A stretch of 64,000 nucleotides of DNA from the IMG/VR virus record IMGVR_UViG_3300021185_003853, positions 1 through 64,000 of that record; one strand, 5' to 3'. Positions 31,437-38,499 of the stretch are shown here, piece after piece. This DNA comes from a virus. The notes beneath the pieces were generated by a model. That model was not told the origin of the DNA and did no database searches. It saw only the letters and a program-made list of their open reading frames with translations. A program made the position numbers and the translations under genes. Within the stretch, counting starts at the first letter, position 1, and each line of letters begins with the position of its first letter.

Positions 31437-32150
31437 ATGAAGGACATAGAAGAATACTTGTTATACGTTATTACTCCAATTCTTTTATTGGTGTATATGT
31501 TTGCCTCGGGTAAAGCAAAAGCAGACAACGAAATCTTTATCGATCAATCAGGCAATAACTTTGCGATTGGTGTTGAACAAATAGGCGCTAACAACAACGC
31601 AACAGTCAACGCTGATGGAACAACTCAACAACTACTTATTGTTCAATATAATGACACTACAGTAGATAATGATGTAACAGTCAATACTACAGGTGCTGAC
31701 AATGGTATCAAACTATGTCAAGGGTGTGCCTTTGATTATCCAGAAAGTTACACCAATCACGACTATTGGTACGATAACCTGGAAGGTGGCGGTCACTCAA
31801 TCGATGTGACTGTTACTGGAGATAGAAATGGTATCTCTGCTCAACAAACAAATCAAGGCAGTACAAACGGTCACAGTTACGATCTAAATTTAACTGGAGA
31901 CGATAACGAAGTTACGACCATTCAACAGCACGATGGTGTTAAGACTATAGACCTTACAATCTACAATGATGACAACGATGTGTTTGTTCGTCAGAAAGGG
32001 GCAGGTTCAACTCATACTGCTACGATAGAACTTGACGGCACATATGGCACTGACCTGACACTCAAACAATTCAATTCAACAGCAACTTACTCACTCACGC
32101 AAAATTGTGTCACTGTTGGTGGTTGCTCTATCTCGGTGACTCAACAATGA
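31437..32150 (+). CDS. Curlin-repeat protein (CsgA/CsgB-like), copy 2
   Basis: 237 residues. N-terminal signal or anchor helix (YLLYVITPILLLVYMFASG) after an unusual acidic MKDIEE start, then KAKADNEIFIDQSGNNFAIG and VEQIGANNNATVN, which open like curlin 1. Repeats: VTVTGDRNGISAQQTNQG, LNLTGDDNEVTTIQQHDG, LTIYNDDNDVFVRQKGAG, ending SLTQNCVTVGGCSISVTQQ. A Cys pair (KLCQGCAF) and a final Cys pair are present. It could be the nucleator (CsgB role) if copy 1 is the major subunit; the order cannot be decided. Overlaps the cyclase gene (ATGA). Confidence 0.82.
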   Translation: MKDIEEYLLYVITPILLLVYMFASGKAKADNEIFIDQSGNNFAIGVEQIGANNNATVNADGTTQQLLIVQYNDTTVDNDVTVNTTGADNGIKLCQGCAFDYPESYTNHDYWYDNLEGGGHSIDVTVTGDRNGISAQQTNQGSTNGHSYDLNLTGDDNEVTTIQQHDGVKTIDLTIYNDDNDVFVRQKGAGSTHTATIELDGTYGTDLTLKQFNSTATYSLTQNCVTVGGCSISVTQQ

Positions 32151-34174
32151 CAAAGTGGTGGTCAGTTCTTCCAATTATTTTCATATTTTGTGCATTAAAA
32201 GTCACAGAATCCTACTTTGTAAAATCGATAGAATATACATACTACGACCAGTTGCAACGTGGCCATCAAACTACTAAAGTGAATGACATTGTACTGGTAA
32301 ACATAGATGAAAATGCAATTAAAAAGGAAGGACAATACCCTTGGCCAAGACAGACAGTCGCCAAATACATAAACAATGCACCGATCAACTCACTGCTAGT
32401 CTCCACTATGATCTGGTCAGAGCCAGATCGCTTTGCAGGGGACAAGGAACTATCAAGATCCCTAAGTCAAAAAGCATTGGTATTAGCAAGCGCCCCTACT
32501 CGCCAAACTACTACAACTGAGTTAGGGATATATGCCAATGTTTCGACATTCGGCAAACCGACAAGTACGCTGATTAACTACAGTGGGTTATTGACACCCA
32601 TACAAGATCTCGCACAATATGCAATGGGAGTCGGCGCTGTGTCTGCTGAAGTCGATCAACCTTCAGGCGTTCTACGTAGAGTCCCATTAATCGTTAGCAT
32701 TAATGGACAACCTTATCCTTCATTAGGACTTGATACTGTTCGTGTATTTTTAGGTGAACCATCATATACTATTAAGAACAATGAACTCGGAGTGGAGTGG
32801 ATTCGTTTAGGTAAACAAGATCCTATTACAACCCAACCGACATCTGAACTGCCTGTTGCATTCTGGCATGACTTCGAACAGATATCTATTCTTGATCCAA
32901 TGCCTGAGGGTAAGGTATTGATCTTCGGGGTGACTGCAGAAGGATATTCGAATCCTGTTCCGACACCAACAGGTCCTATGTATCCTCATGAGATTCAAGC
33001 ACAACAAATCTACACGCTGATGTCTGGTGTCGAGATACTACGACCCGACTATACAAGATTCCTCGAACTATTGATGATCCTTATTGCTTGTACGGGCATA
33101 CTAATCGCAGTTTATCGCTTGGGTACGATTGGTGCGTGTATCACAAGCATTGCATTGTTGGGTGCATCACCAGCGATAGGATATTATGCATGGACAAATA
33201 GTTACTTCTTCCTTGATATTATCTGGCCAACAGTTGCCGGGGTGGTCGTATTCGCACAAAGTTCATTCAACAAATACTACACGACTTACAAACTCAAAGA
33301 ACAAATCAAGAAACAATTTGGGACATACTTATCTCCTGCTATGGTGCAAAAATTACAAGATGATCCGTCATTGTTAAGGTTGGGTGGTGAGACAAGAAAT
33401 ATGACATTCCTGTTCTGTGACATTCGTGGATTCACTCCAATATCAGAACAATACAAAACAAACCCACAAGGATTGACGGAACTCGTCAATCGATTCCTGA
33501 CACCGATGACAGACATTATTATGGACAACGAAGGAACCATTGATAAGTACATGGGTGACTGCATTATGGCGTTTTGGAATGCCCCCTTAGACGTGCAGTA
33601 TCAGGAGTATATGGCGGTTAAAACGAGTGTAGAGATGTATCAGCACCTTGACATACTCAACGCAGAACTCGAAAGCGAAGGGTTATTGCCCATTAATATC
33701 GGTGTTGGTATCAATACAGGTGAAGTTGTTGTGGGTAATATGGGGTCAAATCAACGCTTTGATTACTCTGTATTGGGTGATGCTGTAAACCTAGCGGCAC
33801 GATTAGAAGGACAAACAAAGTCATATGGTGTCAAAACACTTATAGGTGAGGACACTAAAACACAGCTCAACGAACAATACTTTACTCTTGAGTTAGATAA
33901 TCTTGCTGTTAAGGGTAAGACAGAACCTGTTAAGATATACACTGTATTGACTGAAGCAATAGATGTTGAGATAGAAATGCATGAAGAGATGATGAGAGCA
34001 TATTACGCAAAACAATTCGATCAAGCGATAGCATTCTGTGAGGATCTAAAGAGATGCTTCAAAGGTGAAATTGCTGATTATTACAGAATGTGGCAAGACA
34101 GATGTAGGTCGCTAGAAAACACTCTAGACAAGGGTGAAGCGTGGGACGGCGTGTATCGAGCAACATCTAAATAA
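32147..34174 (+). CDS. CHASE2-domain class III adenylate/guanylate cyclase
   Basis: 675 residues. TM1 at 5-20 (LPIIFIFCALKVTESYF), periplasmic CHASE2 sensor to about residue 300 (YYDQLQRGHQ, IVLVNIDENAIKKEGQYPWP, GKVLIFGVTAEG), three membrane helices (305-385), then a class III cyclase: FLFCDIRGFTPIS with metal Asp425, IDKYMGDCIMAFW with Asp471, NIGVGINTGEVVVGN, and the transition-state motif LGDAVNLAARLEG (Asn and Arg). All catalytic positions look intact. C-terminal helical tail may be TPR-like. It would make cAMP (or cGMP) inside the infected cell in response to an envelope signal. ATG 32147 chosen for its overlap with the curlin stop. Confidence 0.9.
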   Translation: MTKWWSVLPIIFIFCALKVTESYFVKSIEYTYYDQLQRGHQTTKVNDIVLVNIDENAIKKEGQYPWPRQTVAKYINNAPINSLLVSTMIWSEPDRFAGDKELSRSLSQKALVLASAPTRQTTTTELGIYANVSTFGKPTSTLINYSGLLTPIQDLAQYAMGVGAVSAEVDQPSGVLRRVPLIVSINGQPYPSLGLDTVRVFLGEPSYTIKNNELGVEWIRLGKQDPITTQPTSELPVAFWHDFEQISILDPMPEGKVLIFGVTAEGYSNPVPTPTGPMYPHEIQAQQIYTLMSGVEILRPDYTRFLELLMILIACTGILIAVYRLGTIGACITSIALLGASPAIGYYAWTNSYFFLDIIWPTVAGVVVFAQSSFNKYYTTYKLKEQIKKQFGTYLSPAMVQKLQDDPSLLRLGGETRNMTFLFCDIRGFTPISEQYKTNPQGLTELVNRFLTPMTDIIMDNEGTIDKYMGDCIMAFWNAPLDVQYQEYMAVKTSVEMYQHLDILNAELESEGLLPINIGVGINTGEVVVGNMGSNQRFDYSVLGDAVNLAARLEGQTKSYGVKTLIGEDTKTQLNEQYFTLELDNLAVKGKTEPVKIYTVLTEAIDVEIEMHEEMMRAYYAKQFDQAIAFCEDLKRCFKGEIADYYRMWQDRCRSLENTLDKGEAWDGVYRATSK

Positions 34175-34177
34175 CAC

Positions 34178-34234
34178 GACAAATATGACATATTGTACTT
34201 GAATTAAGGCATTACATGACAAATATGACGTATT
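34178..34234. repeat. Two direct repeats of a 17-bp dyad element
   Basis: GACAAATATGACATATT (34178-34194) and GACAAATATGACGTATT (34218-34234), one mismatch, 40 bp apart. Each contains the imperfect dyad AATATGACRTATT. They lie just upstream of the 34254 promoter and are operator candidates. Confidence 0.6.
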
Positions 34235-34253
34235 AAATAAATGAAAAAACCGG

Positions 34254-34282
34254 TTGACATATACCTCAATTTGATGTATAAT
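34254..34282 (+). promoter_or_regulatory. Sigma70-like promoter of the lysis/bilin operon
   Basis: TTGACA 34254-34259, TATAAT 34277-34282, 17 bp spacer. Drives 34312-36133, three overlapping genes. Confidence 0.85.
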
Positions 34283-34311
34283 TCATTATAGAATGAAAAA
34301 AGGTATCTACT

Positions 34312-34902
34312 ATGAAATCTAAGTTGAAAGCTGCGCAGTTGATTATCGGTATTCTAGCGTTATTATTTATCTCTATTATTGTATTGATGTATCCTGTTAA
34401 ACACAATCAAGAGTTTTATGCTATTGAACAGGTTACAGTGCCTGAACAAAGCAAGCATCTTACACTTGATAATATTGAATGTATGGCACTAAACATCTAC
34501 CATGAATCACGAAATCAAACTCTAGGCGGACGACTTGCCGTAGGTTATGTTACTTTAAATCGTGTTAAGAGTAATAAGTATCCTGACACTATTTGCGGTG
34601 TCGTGAAACAAGCAAAAATAAACAAATGGTTCCTCGAAAGACACAACAAAAAAGTTCCCTCTAGAAACAAGTGTCAATTTTCTTGGTATTGCGATGGTAA
34701 GTCAGATCAACCATTAGAATCAAACGCATGGGAGGAAGCATATCTACTTGCTATCCATGTTATAAATATGTACGATACTATATCAGATCCCACAAAAGGT
34801 TCGATCATGTATCACAGCAATAAAGTGAAACCTTACTGGACAGATGCTTATAAACATCTTGTCACAATTGATGACCACATTTTTTATGGGAGTGTGAAAT
34901 GA
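34312..34902 (+). CDS. SleB-type cell wall hydrolase with N-terminal membrane helix
   Basis: 196 residues. An uncleaved-looking hydrophobic segment (LIIGILALLFISIIVLMYPV) then a Hydrolase_2 (SleB-like) domain: IECMALNIYHESRNQTLGG with the catalytic Glu, AVGYVTLNRVKS, CQFSWYCDG, IMYHSNKVKPYW. Such enzymes cut peptidoglycan. The N-terminal helix makes it a candidate signal-anchor-type endolysin or a periplasmic enzyme exported by Sec. A surprise is its operon: the next two genes are bilin biosynthesis genes in tight overlap. The promoter is of the early type, which is unusual for a lysis enzyme. Confidence 0.87.
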   Translation: MKSKLKAAQLIIGILALLFISIIVLMYPVKHNQEFYAIEQVTVPEQSKHLTLDNIECMALNIYHESRNQTLGGRLAVGYVTLNRVKSNKYPDTICGVVKQAKINKWFLERHNKKVPSRNKCQFSWYCDGKSDQPLESNAWEEAYLLAIHVINMYDTISDPTKGSIMYHSNKVKPYWTDAYKHLVTIDDHIFYGSVK

Positions 34903-35450
34903 GTTTAAAAGAGTTAACTTGGGAAAATCACAAGTCGGCAGAACGCAAAAAGTTTGCTAGTATTCTAATGAGTGGTGATATAGATCCCTTGTTATATTAC
35001 AGATTTTTATGTAATCAATACTACATGTATATCATGTTAGAAGAAAATTTAAGAATGGCAGGATTCCCACCTAAGTTATGGGACATATTCAGAGCGCCAA
35101 AAATCCTTGAGGATATGGTCGAACTACAAGACGAATATGGATTCATATTTAAACCAAAAGCAGTATATCCACTCACACACAAATACTCGGCACACGTTGA
35201 GACATTGTTCCGTGAAAGACGATACGATGATTTGATTGCTCATATGTATGTTCGTCACTTTGGTGATATGTACGGCGGTGCGATGATTGCTAAGAAGGTT
35301 CCGGGTTCAGGTAAGATGTATGAGTTCGAGAACAAAGAAGAATTAAAAGTGCATCTACGTGAAATGCTTAACGATGATATGGGACCTGAAGCAAATGTAT
35401 GTTTCGAGTACGCAATTGCATTGTTTGAGGAGTTAGGCAAGGAATCATGA
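34899..35450 (+). CDS. Haem oxygenase
   Basis: 183 residues. Opens haem to biliverdin, Fe2+ and CO. Motifs: proximal His in LTWENHKSAERKKF (His11), and the distal helix HMYVRHFGDMYGGAMIAKK with the Gly-Asp pair (122-123) corresponding to HO-1 GD in YLGDLSGG. ATGA overlap with the hydrolase gene and with the next gene. Cyanophages carry ho1; here its partner is a PcyA-family bilin reductase, matching the phage HO/PcyX pair described from ocean viral metagenomes (recalled, not checked). Confidence 0.9.
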   Translation: MSLKELTWENHKSAERKKFASILMSGDIDPLLYYRFLCNQYYMYIMLEENLRMAGFPPKLWDIFRAPKILEDMVELQDEYGFIFKPKAVYPLTHKYSAHVETLFRERRYDDLIAHMYVRHFGDMYGGAMIAKKVPGSGKMYEFENKEELKVHLREMLNDDMGPEANVCFEYAIALFEELGKES

Positions 35451-36133
35451 GTTATGTTTGGGATTCGTTAGTCGATCTGCAGAATCATTTTATTGAGACA
35501 TTTGACTCAGTAGCAAAAGAATACAAAGAGTCAGGCATGGAACGATACAACCATGAAGGTTGGATTAATCGTGTATGGAGCAATGATGACTTTAGACGAG
35601 CGCATGTTGATGTTGTCGATGCCCGTGAGGAGAAAGGATTGTGGATGATGCATGTATGCGTATTCCCGCATCTAAGTTCAAACGCTCCTATCTATGGGTT
35701 TGATGTGATTGCTGGACATAAGTTGATGACTGGTGCATTTCATGACTATAGTCCTACAACACAAAAAGATCACCCAATGATTGATTATTTCAATGAACAG
35801 GTTGAACCCTTACAATGGAAACGTGAACGTGATTTGCCGCCTTGGGCGAAAGCAATCTTTAGTGACAAGATGATGGCGGCAAGTGCTGTTAAAGAGCATT
35901 CAGAGATCGATCAAGTTGTATCGACAGCAAAGAATACACTTGATTACTTTGTAAATAATGTGGGACAGTATAATCAAACTTCGAGGCGTAACCCGGTTGT
36001 GTTTGCTCAAAACAACTATGCGCATCACCAAAAACAAAATCCTCACACTCCCCGAGTGATGAAGACCCTAGGATTAAATTCAGACGATGTTGATTCGTTT
36101 ATTAAGAAGTGTTTGTTTCCAGAAGTGAAGTGA
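35447..36133 (+). CDS. pcyX: Ferredoxin-dependent bilin reductase, probable PcyX type
   Basis: 228 residues. Reduces biliverdin, the product of the adjacent haem oxygenase, to a phycobilin. Motifs aligned by eye to PcyA: RRAHVDVVDA (Asp55 at PcyA Glu76), WMMHVCVFPHLSSNAPIYG (His69 at PcyA His88), GFDVIAGHKLMTGAFHDYSP (Asp100 at PcyA Asp105). C-terminal SFIKKCLFPEVK also resembles the family end. The phage enzyme PcyX is reported to make phycoerythrobilin; this one may do so but the product cannot be read from sequence. No phycobiliprotein gene is visible. Confidence 0.85.
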   Translation: MSYVWDSLVDLQNHFIETFDSVAKEYKESGMERYNHEGWINRVWSNDDFRRAHVDVVDAREEKGLWMMHVCVFPHLSSNAPIYGFDVIAGHKLMTGAFHDYSPTTQKDHPMIDYFNEQVEPLQWKRERDLPPWAKAIFSDKMMAASAVKEHSEIDQVVSTAKNTLDYFVNNVGQYNQTSRRNPVVFAQNNYAHHQKQNPHTPRVMKTLGLNSDDVDSFIKKCLFPEVK

Positions 36134-36185
36134 TCATTTATGATTGATTATACCGCATTTAAGGTGAAAATAAATCATAAATGAT
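36133..36185. repeat. 13-bp perfect inverted repeat
   Basis: ATCATTTATGATT (36133-36145) and AATCATAAATGAT (36173-36185), 27 bp apart, immediately before the -35 box at 36189. May form a hairpin ending the pcyX transcript (no T-run) or act as an operator. Confidence 0.7.
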
Positions 36186-36188
36186 TGG

Positions 36189-36218
36189 TTGACATTGCAG
36201 TATTAGTTATGTTATAAT
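36189..36218 (+). promoter_or_regulatory. Sigma70-like early promoter
   Basis: TTGACA 36189-36194, TATAAT 36213-36218, 18 bp spacer. GCGAGG precedes the ATG at 36243. Confidence 0.85.
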
Positions 36219-36242
36219 GTATGTACAAAGCGAGGTATTATT

Positions 36243-36542
36243 ATGAAGTTAATGTTTTTGAAATTTTACGATGTGTATAACTGGATATTTGATCATAGCA
36301 AAAACCCATTAAGACATATCCCCGACCCATTATCACGCATGTGGATAATGACTGTCCTAGCATGGATGTGGTCAGTCGCATTCGGCATCTATATCGGAAG
36401 CGTGATCTACATGGGAGTCAGTTTAGCAGTACACTTTATATTGTTGTTTATGATTACATTTACTGCTGCAATATTCTTTGAGGCAGAACGTAAGCAATCA
36501 ACATGGTTGTTAAAGTTGAGAAAAGAGCAACAGTATAAATAA
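36243..36542 (+). CDS. Membrane protein, 99 aa
   Basis: Two membrane helices (MWIMTVLAWMWSVAFGIYIG and MGVSLAVHFILLFMITFTAA) with a charged C-terminus. Unrecognised. Its last codons (TAT AAA TAA) contain a perfect late-promoter string. Confidence 0.65.
   Translation: MKLMFLKFYDVYNWIFDHSKNPLRHIPDPLSRMWIMTVLAWMWSVAFGIYIGSVIYMGVSLAVHFILLFMITFTAAIFFEAERKQSTWLLKLRKEQQYK
36534..36541 (+). promoter_or_regulatory. T4-type late promoter
   Basis: TATAAATA at 36534-36541, coinciding with the end of the 36243 gene; reads into a 190-bp non-coding leader and then the dsbA-33-59-32 cluster. Confidence 0.55.
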
Positions 36543-36734
36543 AACATTCTATGAAACACACTAGTGTCCAGTTAAGTTTGGAACACATCTGATAAAGTGG
36601 CTAGTGGGTTTTTGATGGGGTGTGGTTACCTAGCAACAGAACAAACCATTTAATCAAAAGAGGATGTGGCTTAGTTCACCACGGCACGGATGCCAAACGA
36701 ACTACTTTATTATTTTTTAACTTGGAACTTTATT
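36543..36734 (+). other. Non-coding leader with several short hairpins
   Basis: No gene seen on either strand. Contains the palindrome ACACTAGTGT, a GTGG/CCAC hairpin (GTGGCTTAGTTCACCAC) and an adjacent GGCA-CGGA-TGCC hairpin shortly before the dsbA-like start. G- and T-rich stretch in the middle (GTGGGTTTTTGATGGGGTG). Possibly a structured 5' untranslated RNA or an origin-type region; nothing known was recognised. Confidence 0.4.
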
Positions 36735-36998
36735 ATGACAAATTCAATTATCATTCCATCATCTGATGCTGACAAGCAACGCATCAAGGGTGCGATGGAA
36801 GAAATCAGTAATGCATATACCCGTGTCGAAGCGGAACGTGACTTTATTAAAGAGGCAATCGTTGCTTTATCAGAAGATGTAGATATCCCGAAAAAATACT
36901 TATCTAAAATGGCGACAATGTATCACAAGAACAATGTGAGCGAAGTTGTTGCTGAAATCGAAGACATTGAGGCGCTGATCGAAACAATCAGCAGATAA
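36735..36998 (+). CDS. dsbA: DsbA-like dsDNA-binding late transcription coactivator
   Basis: 87 residues from ATG 36735 (MTNSIIIPSSDADKQR); the upstream in-frame ATG 36690 would add 15 hydrophobic residues that do not fit. All-helical, with KGAMEEISNAYTRVEAERDF and KKYLSKMATMYHKNNVSEV, comparable to T4 DsbA (RLLALYHKDNRDVFEAE). T4 DsbA binds DNA near late promoters. Gene order dsbA-...-33-59-32 as in T4 strongly supports this. Confidence 0.82.
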   Translation: MTNSIIIPSSDADKQRIKGAMEEISNAYTRVEAERDFIKEAIVALSEDVDIPKKYLSKMATMYHKNNVSEVVAEIEDIEALIETISR

Positions 36999-37002
36999 TC
37001 AT

Positions 37003-37203
37003 ATGAGTGATGAAAAAGAACTTATTGACTTTTCAATCGATCTTGATGAACAAGGCAGATCAGGAATGAGTTGGAAGAACTTAAAACTGTATGGGAATGA
37101 AAGATATGATTACGGTGTGAAGCCACTTGAAGAGATCAATCTCGGTGATGATTCATACACTCCCAACGATCAAGTAAAGATTAAATTTGATGTAATGCCG
37201 TGA
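37003..37203 (+). CDS. Hypothetical acidic protein, 66 aa
   Basis: Between dsbA and 33. Begins MSDEKELIDFSIDLDEQGRS and ends QVKIKFDVMP. No family recognised; overlaps the next gene (GTGA). Confidence 0.55.
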   Translation: MSDEKELIDFSIDLDEQGRSGMSWKNLKLYGNERYDYGVKPLEEINLGDDSYTPNDQVKIKFDVMP

Positions 37204-37385
37204 AAAAGTGGTGGCGTATATGGGCAAAGTCTCTCGGGGAAAAAGTAGGAGAGACTGATAAGCAAGCAGATACTGTAGCAATGATCAGAACATTCTGGTG
37301 GTTGGTTCATATATCAACATGCTTCTTTATCATCCTAAACGCAATTGCAACACACGGTTGGAAATTAATAGGAATAGGAAATTGA
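37200..37385 (+). CDS. Small membrane protein, 61 aa, GTG start
   Basis: GTG 37200 overlaps the previous TGA. Positively charged, Trp-rich start (KKWWRIWAKSLGEKVGE) and one membrane helix (FWWLVHISTCFFIILNAIA). I recall similar unnamed proteins in this position in marine T4-like phages. Confidence 0.6.
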   Translation: MKKWWRIWAKSLGEKVGETDKQADTVAMIRTFWWLVHISTCFFIILNAIATHGWKLIGIGN

Positions 37386-37387
37386 GA

Positions 37388-37594
37388 ATGAAATTAATCG
37401 CAACGCATTTTAAAGAGGAAGCATCAGGTCGAGCAACAGCAGAGATCTATGAAGCGTCTAATGGATTTAGCATCAGGTACATTGACCCAGCAGGTCAAGT
37501 GTTAGCAACAGAAACCCACCCAGGCAAATCATTGCAATGGGTTGAAGATGCCGCTGAGAATTGGGCACTAGGAATAAAACTACTCAATGAATAA
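37388..37594 (+). CDS. Small conserved phage protein (EDAAENW family, copy 2)
   Basis: 68 residues from ATG 37388. Contains ISRYIDPAGQ-like hairpin (IRYIDPAGQVLATETHPGKS) and WVEDAAENWALGIKLL. Related to the 14481 protein. Function unknown; common in marine T4-like phages. Overlaps gene 33 by 8 bp. Confidence 0.65.
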   Translation: MKLIATHFKEEASGRATAEIYEASNGFSIRYIDPAGQVLATETHPGKSLQWVEDAAENWALGIKLLNE

Positions 37595-37829
37595 ATTAGA
37601 TTCACAACTCAACTCTGAAAAGATTATGAAAGAGATATCTGGCATGATAGCACAAGGCGTTCCATACATTGATGCTATTGTTGAATATTGCGAGATTCAT
37701 TCTCTCGAGATTGAAGTGGCAGGTGAGATCATACGCAGAAGTCCTATCCTCAAAGCGAAGATACATGAGGAGGCAGAACATCTTAATTTAGTACAATCAG
37801 TAGTGAGGTTGCCCGCTGATGTACTCTGA
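37587..37829 (+). CDS. 33: gp33-like late promoter transcription accessory protein
   Basis: 80 residues (T4 gp33: 112). Helical, with GVPYIDAIVEYCEIHSLEIEV and IRRSPILKAKIHEEAEHLNL, the core seen in marine phage gp33 homologues. gp33 bridges host RNA polymerase with gp45 clamp and works with gp55 at TATAAATA promoters. It is the protein that explains the late promoters listed here. Position 33-59-32 as in T4. Confidence 0.82.
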   Translation: MNKLDSQLNSEKIMKEISGMIAQGVPYIDAIVEYCEIHSLEIEVAGEIIRRSPILKAKIHEEAEHLNLVQSVVRLPADVL

Positions 37830-38421
37830 TCGTGAAGCGTTTAATCTTTTTCAGTATTACATTGCTGTTAAGCAGCACTTTACAACTGACTATGACTTCT
37901 TCAAATATAATGGGAAGATGCGACTCAAGGAGTCATCTTTTGAAACTCGTAAGGACAAATTCTTCTTCCACAAACTGTCGAAGAAAGACGAACCCAAAAA
38001 CAGAATCCTAGCGAACTTAGTTGTCAATCCTAAAGCATGGATAGGCGATATAGTAGACAAGGAATCGTGTAATGAGGTTTACACTGAATGGGCAAAGCGT
38101 CAACAACAATTGCGCTATACGTTCAAGCAAGACCTAGCAGAACTTGATGATGACTTTGATAAGGAGTTCAAAGTAGTGAGTGGGCAAAACCCACACGTTA
38201 TTAACCTACACTTGCAACACCGGGTTAATTTGGAGACACTAGTGATCCTGGATGATCTACTATTGTGTTTCCGTTATTGGGAGAACCACGTAACTGATCG
38301 TGTACTTTTTCCTAATATAAATAAAAGTGTCAATAAATATCGACCGTTTATGATGAAAGAAGGTTATGAATTTGAAAAATTCCGTTCGATTTTGGTTGAC
38401 AAGTACGATGATATATGTTAA
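37819..38421 (+). CDS. 59: gp59-like DNA helicase loader
   Basis: 200 residues (T4: 217). Opens with REAFNLFQYYIAVKQHFTTD, then YDFFKYNGKMRLKESSFETR, KDKFFFHKLSKK and ILANLVVNPKAWIGDI, typical gp59 motifs. Loads the replicative helicase onto gp32-coated forks. Overlaps gene 33 by 11 bp. The gp32 promoters lie in and just after its 3' end. Confidence 0.9.
   Translation: MYSDREAFNLFQYYIAVKQHFTTDYDFFKYNGKMRLKESSFETRKDKFFFHKLSKKDEPKNRILANLVVNPKAWIGDIVDKESCNEVYTEWAKRQQQLRYTFKQDLAELDDDFDKEFKVVSGQNPHVINLHLQHRVNLETLVILDDLLLCFRYWENHVTDRVLFPNINKSVNKYRPFMMKEGYEFEKFRSILVDKYDDIC
38316..38323 (+). promoter_or_regulatory. T4-type late promoter for gene 32
   Basis: TATAAATA at 38316-38323 inside gene 59, 177 bp before the gene 32 start, giving gene 32 a late promoter besides its early one. 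Confidence 0.6.
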
Positions 38422-38424
38422 AAT
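38396..38424 (+). promoter_or_regulatory. Sigma70-like promoter of gene 32
   Basis: TTGACA 38396-38401 and TAAAAT 38419-38424, 17 bp spacer, overlapping the end of gene 59. A TATAAACC string at 38445 is a weaker late-like element. Confidence 0.75.
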
Positions 38425-38499
38425 ATGTCAAGTACGAATAATTATATAAACCTAATATATCGCACATAACGCAATACAACGTCAATACAGGAGCAACCT

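Noticed and set aside
36690-36734. N-terminal extension of the DsbA-like protein
   Set aside because: The 15 extra residues are hydrophobic and not in T4 DsbA; ATG 36735 with GGAA upstream gives the family-like start.
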